Source of the DNA: Gammaproteobacteria bacterium
GTDB taxonomy: Bacteria; Pseudomonadota; Gammaproteobacteria; GRL18
Assembly (NCBI GenBank): GCA_026994225.1
Contig: JALWRI010000105.1
Location: 1 to 46,326, forward strand
Direction: 5' to 3'
Length of the DNA stretch: 46,326 nucleotides
Of this stretch, positions 39,686 through 46,326 are shown in pieces (position 1 is the stretch's first letter; each line of letters begins with the position of its first letter). A program made the position numbers and the translations under genes. The notes beneath the pieces were generated by a model that saw nothing but the letters and a program-made list of their open reading frames with translations, did no database searches and was not told where the DNA came from.

Positions 39686-40750
39686 TTATAATGCGTAATC
39701 ATAACGTTCTATCAATTTATGCGCTAGTTCCTCTGGCGTTGCCGTCAAAGCCACAATGTTCCTACTGCGTGCAACATCAGGCATACTACTCACCACACAT
39801 GTTTCTGCATTTTGCGCCCAAATAACGCCTCGATAATTACGATAAAAACGCTCACTGGCATCCACCCCATCTTGTCCCATACCACTAAAAATAATAATAC
39901 CGGCTTGATGCTTATAACGCATACATACATCATTAATGATACATTCTATAGAGGGATGATAATGCCCTTTCCATATATCTGGCTTAATGAGATTAATCCG
40001 TCCATCCATCCCCACTAATAAACGTTTATCCATAGGAGAAACGATCACTTCAGAATGCCTCAAAAAATGCCCTTGTTGTGCTTCTAATACTTTTAAAGGG
40101 GTTACTCTGTGTAATTGATTTGCTAACACACCTATACAATTTTCTCCTAGATGCTGTGCCAATATAAATGCCACCGGAAAATCCTTAGGTAATTTAGCTA
40201 AAAACTTTTTAACCGCATCAGGTCCTCCAACCGATGCGGCCAAAATCCATATATTTATAGCTCGATCATCTATCGCTTTAGTATAATCAGGTATTACCGG
40301 TATCGGATCAAAGTGTAAGGTAACTTTATTGGAGGAAACATTTTTAGCATCCTCAATAGGGGAAATGTTAATTTTCTGAGAGGCACTTGTTTTAGATATA
40401 TCCAGTTCAGGGGGTTCTCGCTGTACCAATTTTTGTAATTTTACTGCTAACTTGTGTATTTTTTGTATAGAAATTGGCTCATCTTCAATAGGTGAATCTT
40501 CATCTTCATACAATACTGGGCATTTACAAGTATCAATTAACTGATATAACGCTTTTTCATCATAATCAATATTTTCATTAATATTTAACAATACCACATT
40601 AGGTTGATGTTGCTCCAGCTGTTCCAAAAAACCATTTAATGAAGCACTCATCACTACCTGTACTTGTTGAGTATCTAATGCTGCTTTTAACAAGGCACGT
40701 TTTTTATCTGAATTAGAACAAAGTGCAACTTTTATCCTTTCTAATTCCAT
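39686..40750 (-). CDS. chpB: CheB-type protein-glutamate methylesterase of the Chp system (ChpB-like)
   Basis: 354 residues. The C-terminal methylesterase has the full triad Ser173 (AASVGGP), His200 (AQHLG) and Asp294 (GMGQDG). The N-terminal 80 residues resemble a receiver fold, but the phosphoacceptor aspartate is replaced by Asn56 (VVLLNIN), so control by phosphorylation is unlikely. It removes methyl groups from the pilus chemoreceptor (PilJ in Pseudomonas). It lies 41 bases after chpA. Confidence 0.88.
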   Translation of the reverse strand: MELERIKVALCSNSDKKRALLKAALDTQQVQVVMSASLNGFLEQLEQHQPNVVLLNINENIDYDEKALYQLIDTCKCPVLYEDEDSPIEDEPISIQKIHKLAVKLQKLVQREPPELDISKTSASQKINISPIEDAKNVSSNKVTLHFDPIPVIPDYTKAIDDRAINIWILAASVGGPDAVKKFLAKLPKDFPVAFILAQHLGENCIGVLANQLHRVTPLKVLEAQQGHFLRHSEVIVSPMDKRLLVGMDGRINLIKPDIWKGHYHPSIECIINDVCMRYKHQAGIIIFSGMGQDGVDASERFYRNYRGVIWAQNAETCVVSSMPDVARSRNIVALTATPEELAHKLIERYDYAL

Positions 40751-40791
40751 ATTGTTTACCTTACTGTCAAGAAATACTCAACAAAATAGCT

Positions 40792-43700
40792 TTATGACTC
40801 ATCAGTTCTATCTAATATTCGGTTAATATTAGATAGTAACTCATTTTCCTGAAATGGTTTACCCATATACTCATTAACACCAATTTTCATAGCGCGATCA
40901 CGATGTTTATCACCTGTACGAGAAGTAATCATAATAATAGGAATATGTTTTAAATGCGCTTGATCCCGAATATAGGTTGCCAACTCAAAACCATCCATGC
41001 GCGGCATTTCAATATCTAATAACATTAAATCAGGTATACTTTCATGCAATGTTGCAATAGCATCTACCCCATCTTTTGCTGTAATAACTAATAAATTATG
41101 CCGTTCGAGCAAACGTTGAGTTACTTTTCGCACTGTAATAGAGTCATCAACTACCATAATAGTAGGTTGTTTTTCTTCTACTACCTGCTCAACAACTTTT
41201 GGTTGTGATCGGGCTTGTTCTTGTAAAATACCTGAGCGAGCCAAAACGCTTAAATCTAAAATTAAAGCAACTCTACCATCCCCTAATATCGTCGCACCCG
41301 TAACACCTCGTACCGTACTAATTTGTTTACCTACTGATTTTACTACAATTTCACGACTACCCATTAAACCATCAACTAATAATGCCAAACGTTGATCACC
41401 TGAACGAGCAAGCAATAATGGTACATTATTACCTTCACCCGGTAATTGCAGGGTACTGGTTCCCAATAAAGTTCCCAAATGCATAAAATGATAATCTGCT
41501 CCTCGCCATTCATAAACAGGGTGTTCTACTGTAATCAGTTTTTCCAGTTCCTCATGGCTAATTCGCATAATATTTTCAACACCAACCAATGAAATTGCAT
41601 AAATTTCATCTACCGTATGCACTAATAAAGCCTGACTCACTGCAAGCGTTAAGGGTAAATGAATATTAAAGACAGTCCCTTTACCACGAGTAGAATCTAT
41701 TTCTAATATTCCCCCTAGTTGTTTTAATTCATTACTGACCACGTCCATCCCCACCCCACGACCAGCAAGCTGGGTCACTTCTGAAGCGGTACTAAATCCA
41801 GAATCTAAAATAAATTGAATGATTTCCTTATCACTAATAGGTATATCTTTTTCAATTAAGCCCCTATCTATGGCTTTTTTCTTCACAGCATCAACATCAA
41901 TGCCCCGTCCATCATCACTCACTCTTATCGTAATTTCTGAACCTTCCCGTCCAACCTGCACTAAAATTGTCCCGCTTTCAGGTTTACCCATTTTTTTTCT
42001 TTCTTCTGGAGTTTCTAAACCATGCACTACCGAATTACGTAACATATGTTCTAACGGTGCCATAATGCGTTCTAATACTCGCCGGTCAATCTTATTTTCT
42101 TCTCCTTCTAAAATAAAATTAATTTTTTTACCTAATTCACTACTTGATTGGCGCACTATACGTCGCATTCTAGCAACTTGCCCTTTAAAAGAGACCATTC
42201 GGGTGCGCATTAAACCTTCTTGTAAATCGGTATTGATACGTGATTGCTGTAATAATAATGTTTCTGATTCACGAACTAGATGGTGCATCTGTTCTTGCAG
42301 GTTGGTTAAATCAGATAATGTTTCTGCCATACTACGTGAAATTTGTTGCATATTAGAAAAACGGTCAAATTCCAGCGGATCAAAATCTTCGTAATCTTCA
42401 TACCCTTGACTGCTTGCTTCTTCACTACGAGATTGCATTTGTGCTTCAGTTTCTATTGCAAAACGGCGTAATTGCTCATGCATCCGAGATACAGTACGTT
42501 CTAGCTCATCCAGGTTGGAACGAAATTCATTATTCCCTTGTTCCATACGAGAGCGATAAATACTTACTTCCCCCGCATAATTGACTAATTCGTCTAGTAA
42601 ATCTGCACTTACCCGTACTTGTTCAGAACTACGTTTTGCCGCATTATCTTTTGTAACACGGGTTTCTGCGCCGGCAAATAAATCATTATTTTCATCCGCC
42701 AGAGATTTTGTTTTTCTTTCATCTGTTTTACTTTCTTTTGTAGCGCTTATATCAACTACTTTAGTATCCTTGTCTGATATATTTTCTGCTGGCACTTTTG
42801 ATGATAAGGATGTTTTTTGCGTTACGGCTGTGTGACTTTCTTGTTCTTGTATAGTATCAACCGTTTCACCTGCTAATAATTTTTCTACATTCTCTAATAA
42901 GGTATTATCTGCAATGACAGGTTTGCCATTACGCAAATCCTCTAACATAGAAGATACTTTATCATGTGCTGCTTGCATTTGCTGTAGCATCTCTTCAGAA
43001 TAGCTAATTTCTCCTTCATTCACTTTTTCTAATAGTGTTTCAAAACTATGCATTAAATCCCCAATGGCAGCAACCCCTGCCATTCTTGCTCCCCCTTTCA
43101 AGGTGTGTAAATCACGGCGTAAACTAGCTATATACTCCTGATTTCCTGGCTCACTAGCTAATTTTTGTAATAATTCTGCACTACTTTCGATAATATCAAA
43201 TCCTTCTTCCAGGAAAATCTCGAGTAACTCTTCATCAAACTCCGTATCTTCTATCGGCTCTACCAACTTTTTATCTGATACAAAAGCACTGGTTTCTCCT
43301 TCTTTTGCAGCTTCTGTTATTGTAGACAGATTATCTTTTACATTATCTTCTTCATTGAGACTTTCACCCACTATTAATTTATCTACCGCATCAATTAAAT
43401 CATCTGCAGGGGTTAGGGCTTCTCCTGCTTGTAAATTTTCCAACATCATTGATACTTTATCATGGGCGCTATACATTTTGTCTAACATTATCGGAGAATA
43501 CGCTAATTTACCTTCTGATACTTTTTCCAATAATGTTTCAAAACTATGTGTTAAATCCCCTATGGCAGAAACACCTGCCATCCTTGCTCCCCCTTTTAAG
43601 GTATGTAAATCTCGTTGTAAACTACTAATATATTCAGGATTTCCAGGATCTTTTGATAAATTTTGTAACGTTTCAGCACTACTTTCTATAATTTCAAAAC

Positions 43701-46326
43701 CTTCTTCTAAAAAGATATTTAATAATTCTTCATCATATTCTTCTTCTATGCTAACGGAGGATACTTTCTCAATATTCGTATCATTGGGTACATGTGATGC
43801 TTCTGTTTCTTTAACAGGGGAAATTTCCTTAGCCTTATCTCCTGCCATTAAACGATCAACTTCTGCAATCAAATTATCGGCAGTGGGTATCGGTTTTCCT
43901 GCCTGTAAATTTTCCAGCATATTAAAAACTTTATCATGTGCAATTTGCATCTGTTCTAGCATTTCAGAAGAATACGCTAATTCGCCTTCTGATACTTTTT
44001 CTAATAAAGTTTCAAAACTATGTGTTAAATCTCCAATGGCAGAAACACCTGCCATTCTTGCTCCCCCTTTTAGGGTATGCAATTCTCTTTGTAGTGCTGA
44101 GAGATATTCCATATTTCCTGGTTCATCTACTAATTTTTCTAAATTTTCAGCACTGCTTTCTATAATTTCAAAACCTTCTTCTAAAAAGATTTCGAGTAAT
44201 TCTTCATCATATTTTTCATCCACTAAGGTTTCTTCAATTTCTGATACCTGATCCGCATTCTTTTCTATTTCAGTGGTATCTTGACAGGGTGCTACCATGA
44301 TTGCTTCAGCTTGTTCCGATACCCCTGAAATCAAACGTGATACTTCTGCTATCAGTGCTATTTCCATTGTTAAACTATGTCCAGCATTTAACTCATCTAA
44401 CATTTGGGATAATTTATCATGCACCTTACGAATGACATTAAAACCCTGTTGTTCTAAGGTTCTCGTCCCTTCTGCTAATATTTCTAAATAATTTTCCAGC
44501 TCATGTGCCAAATCTCCCATTTCAGCAACAGCTGCCATTCTTGCTCCCCCTTTCAGGGTATGTATATCTCGTTGTAAGCTCTTTAAGTAAGCAATATTTT
44601 GCATATCTTCTTGTAGAACTTGTAATGTATGTTCTGCTGTTTCGAGTATTTCTATCCCTTCTTCTAAAAAAATATCGAGTAATTCTTGATCATAAGCAAA
44701 AGCATCATGGCTATTTTCTGATATATCATTTTGCACGTTATCCATATTGCTTGGACTGCTACTATCATTATTAGTCACGTCTTTAGGAGGCTCTTGTATA
44801 TCACTGCTATCCACTATTTCTTTTAACGCTTCAATGCGATCTAATAGTGGTTTTTCATTAGGGCGTAGATTTCCTCCTTTTTTCAATATTTCAATAATAT
44901 TTAATAAATATTGATGACAATCTGATAATAATTGAATTGATTGAGCATCAAAACTAATACCCCCTAATTTCATATCTTTAACAACATTATCCAATTTATC
45001 ACTTAATACCGCAATCGCTTCAATATTTGCCATATTTGAACTACCACGAATGGTATGCAGTGCTCGGCTTAAATCAGGATCAACATAACAAGGTACGCCA
45101 TGTAAATTTTCATATTTATGGATAAAGGCTTGAATGGTATCTAAATGATGATGTGATTCATTACTAAATATCTCTAATAATACAGGATCAATATCATTTT
45201 CAAATTGAATATTCTCTGCCTCTGCATTGGATGGTCTATCTTGTTCTGATTGAACATTTTGTTGAGAAGATAAATTAGCATTATTTACCGCTTCCCTTGC
45301 CGGATCAATATCTGCCATTAAACTACTTTCATCTAATATTTCTGGCTCTAGCTCTACAGCAAGATTATCCTCTTCTTCTGCATTAATATTCGATTCCATA
45401 GGGGAGACATGCAATAAATTTGAGTCTTTAATATCAATATGTTCTCCCCGACTGATCGCATCTGCACATGCTGCTGATTCTCGTTCATCTATTTCAGGTA
45501 TTCTGCGTTGTTCAAATGAAGCAATCAATTCAATTAAAAAGGGAATACATTGTTCAATAAGCCTGAATATACCCGGATAAATTTTCACCGTTCCATCAAT
45601 AATACGGTTTAACATATTTTCAAAACTCCAGGCATATTCTCCTAGTGTTTTTGCTCCTACCAAACGTCCACTACCTTTTAAGGTATGAAAAGAACGACGC
45701 ATTTCTGTCAAATTATCAGATACTGCATTGTCAGCTTCAAACAAAGGTAATAAACGTTGGATATTTTCAATTTCTTCTTGAGCTTCTTCTATAAATATTT
45801 CAAGAATTTCTTCATCTACTTCTTCTGATAAATTATCTTCAAATACTCTCTCTTCTTGTTTTTGCTTTTCTTCTAAAGCGACTGATTCAACATCTAAAGA
45901 TACTTGTGTATCGTTATCAGCCTCTTCGAGAGTATTATCTAAATCATTAATATAAGAAATATCTTCTTGAGAAATACCTGCTGCCGCAAGTTCTGCATCC
46001 AGATTTACCTCTGTTGAAGCATCTTCTTTATTAACATTTTGTTCTGTTGCATTGAAGGCATTTATCGCATCCACAGCACTATCTATCGTACTTAAGTCCA
46101 ATGCTTCATCTAATGTTTCTATCAGATCATCTTCTTTTACTATATTTTCTTCCGTTGCTTCTAAATCTATCGTTACCTCATCAATACTATTTTGATCGCT
46201 ATCAATGCTATCTATATTATTATTTTCATTAAGGAAAGCAGTGTTATCCTCGGTAACTACCTCTTCTTGAGTATCTTGATCATCTATTTCTAGCGTATCT
46301 ATGATTACCTTTTCTTCCTTAACAAC
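40792..46326 (-). CDS. chpA: ChpA-like hybrid chemosensory histidine kinase, 5'-partial
   Basis: The frame is open to the right edge; the TTG at 46101 is internal, because acidic coding sequence continues through 46326. At least 1845 residues are present. There are six Hpt domains with phosphorylatable histidine codons at 45685, 45055, 44560, 44077, 43603 and 43105 (H-T-L-K-G type; the second is HTIRGSS). A CheA-like dimerisation region follows, then an ATPase with N-box RNSVVHG, G1 DDGRGID and G2 GRGVGMD. A CheW domain and a C-terminal receiver with Asp codon 41014-41016 (LLDIEMPRMDG) close it. It autophosphorylates and relays phosphate to response regulators that drive type IV pili. The segments between Hpts are very acidic. 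Hpt4-6 look recently duplicated. Confidence 0.9.
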   Translation of the reverse strand, partial: VVKEEKVIIDTLEIDDQDTQEEVVTEDNTAFLNENNNIDSIDSDQNSIDEVTIDLEATEENIVKEDDLIETLDEALDLSTIDSAVDAINAFNATEQNVNKEDASTEVNLDAELAAAGISQEDISYINDLDNTLEEADNDTQVSLDVESVALEEKQKQEERVFEDNLSEEVDEEILEIFIEEAQEEIENIQRLLPLFEADNAVSDNLTEMRRSFHTLKGSGRLVGAKTLGEYAWSFENMLNRIIDGTVKIYPGIFRLIEQCIPFLIELIASFEQRRIPEIDERESAACADAISRGEHIDIKDSNLLHVSPMESNINAEEEDNLAVELEPEILDESSLMADIDPAREAVNNANLSSQQNVQSEQDRPSNAEAENIQFENDIDPVLLEIFSNESHHHLDTIQAFIHKYENLHGVPCYVDPDLSRALHTIRGSSNMANIEAIAVLSDKLDNVVKDMKLGGISFDAQSIQLLSDCHQYLLNIIEILKKGGNLRPNEKPLLDRIEALKEIVDSSDIQEPPKDVTNNDSSSPSNMDNVQNDISENSHDAFAYDQELLDIFLEEGIEILETAEHTLQVLQEDMQNIAYLKSLQRDIHTLKGGARMAAVAEMGDLAHELENYLEILAEGTRTLEQQGFNVIRKVHDKLSQMLDELNAGHSLTMEIALIAEVSRLISGVSEQAEAIMVAPCQDTTEIEKNADQVSEIEETLVDEKYDEELLEIFLEEGFEIIESSAENLEKLVDEPGNMEYLSALQRELHTLKGGARMAGVSAIGDLTHSFETLLEKVSEGELAYSSEMLEQMQIAHDKVFNMLENLQAGKPIPTADNLIAEVDRLMAGDKAKEISPVKETEASHVPNDTNIEKVSSVSIEEEYDEELLNIFLEEGFEIIESSAETLQNLSKDPGNPEYISSLQRDLHTLKGGARMAGVSAIGDLTHSFETLLEKVSEGKLAYSPIMLDKMYSAHDKVSMMLENLQAGEALTPADDLIDAVDKLIVGESLNEEDNVKDNLSTITEAAKEGETSAFVSDKKLVEPIEDTEFDEELLEIFLEEGFDIIESSAELLQKLASEPGNQEYIASLRRDLHTLKGGARMAGVAAIGDLMHSFETLLEKVNEGEISYSEEMLQQMQAAHDKVSSMLEDLRNGKPVIADNTLLENVEKLLAGETVDTIQEQESHTAVTQKTSLSSKVPAENISDKDTKVVDISATKESKTDERKTKSLADENNDLFAGAETRVTKDNAAKRSSEQVRVSADLLDELVNYAGEVSIYRSRMEQGNNEFRSNLDELERTVSRMHEQLRRFAIETEAQMQSRSEEASSQGYEDYEDFDPLEFDRFSNMQQISRSMAETLSDLTNLQEQMHHLVRESETLLLQQSRINTDLQEGLMRTRMVSFKGQVARMRRIVRQSSSELGKKINFILEGEENKIDRRVLERIMAPLEHMLRNSVVHGLETPEERKKMGKPESGTILVQVGREGSEITIRVSDDGRGIDVDAVKKKAIDRGLIEKDIPISDKEIIQFILDSGFSTASEVTQLAGRGVGMDVVSNELKQLGGILEIDSTRGKGTVFNIHLPLTLAVSQALLVHTVDEIYAISLVGVENIMRISHEELEKLITVEHPVYEWRGADYHFMHLGTLLGTSTLQLPGEGNNVPLLLARSGDQRLALLVDGLMGSREIVVKSVGKQISTVRGVTGATILGDGRVALILDLSVLARSGILQEQARSQPKVVEQVVEEKQPTIMVVDDSITVRKVTQRLLERHNLLVITAKDGVDAIATLHESIPDLMLLDIEMPRMDGFELATYIRDQAHLKHIPIIMITSRTGDKHRDRAMKIGVNEYMGKPFQENELLSNINRILDRTDES
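42960..44210 (-). repeat. Three near-identical tandem Hpt repeats within chpA
   Basis: Histidine-bearing blocks around 43105, 43603 and 44077 share long identical DNA stretches, for example the TTTCAAAACTATG runs at about 43036, 43536 and 44010. The spacings are 498 and 474 bases. A fourth, less similar copy centres on 44560. Confidence 0.8.

Noticed and set aside
41819-42394. 191-codon open frame on the + strand
   Set aside because: It lies opposite the conserved kinase core of chpA and is a codon-bias shadow.
43355-44251. 298-codon open frame on the + strand within the Hpt repeats
   Set aside because: It is antisense to chpA and follows the repeat periodicity; its serine/lysine-rich translation has no protein-like pattern.
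42960-45700. Regularly spaced repeats resembling an array
   Set aside because: The period of about 480 bases and the coding frame show Hpt domain duplication, not CRISPR or satellite DNA.
46099-46101. TTG as start of chpA (1769-residue form)
   Set aside because: The frame stays open with acidic coding sequence to the window edge, and there is no ribosome binding site, so the gene simply runs off the end.

Overview
The window reads as chromosomal DNA of an AT-rich gammaproteobacterium. The evidence is the gene order accA-tilS-pyrG-kdsA-eno-ftsB, the dapC/dapD/arsC-like/dapE block, and a chpA-chpB-chpC cluster like that of type IV pilus (Pil-Chp) systems. A cbbQ/cbbO-type pair, a rubrerythrin/Fe-S/DUF3501 operon and an HpnC-type squalene-pathway enzyme would suit a Thiotrichales- or Beggiatoa-like sulfur oxidiser. 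That placement is inference only. Both ends cut through genes. No rRNA, tRNA, CRISPR array or insertion sequence was seen. No gene-free stretch exceeds 300 bases.

Region 1 (1-13779, + strand) is a large iterative polyketide/fatty-acid synthase of the Pfa (polyunsaturated fatty acid, 'secondary lipid') type. It holds the C-terminal part of a PfaA-like protein (tandem ACPs, KR, DH-like); a 2316-residue KS-CLF-AT-linker-FabA-type dehydratase protein; a DH-acyltransferase (AGPAT/PlsC-type) protein; and a long-chain acyl-CoA synthetase. The architecture resembles the terrestrial myxobacterial Pfa3 layout more than the marine gammaproteobacterial one. The second and third genes meet at a run of ten A; a one-base slip there would fuse them. 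No enoyl reductase (PfaD) or phosphopantetheinyl transferase gene is visible, but the cluster runs off the left edge.

Region 2 (13776-18963) holds a secreted SH3b-GH19 cell-wall hydrolase translationally abutted to a membrane-anchored HEAT-like protein (- strand), a patatin-like phospholipase with two possible nucleotide-sensing modules (+), and a small VOC protein (-).

Region 3 (19078-29224) is housekeeping: the succinylase branch of lysine/diaminopimelate synthesis (+), then converging on it ftsB, eno, kdsA, pyrG, tilS and accA (-), with short gaps or overlaps typical of operons.

Region 4 (29313-38269) is accessory and mostly on the - strand: a secreted protein of unknown function, a possibly decayed coiled-coil gene, the rubrerythrin operon, hpnC (+), two small orphan genes, and an AAA+/VWA pair of the CbbQ/CbbO (NorQ/NorD) type.

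Region 5 (38457-46326) has rsmE (+) and the chemosensory genes chpC, chpB and chpA (-). ChpA carries six Hpt domains, three of them near-copies at DNA level, and its N-terminus lies beyond the right edge.
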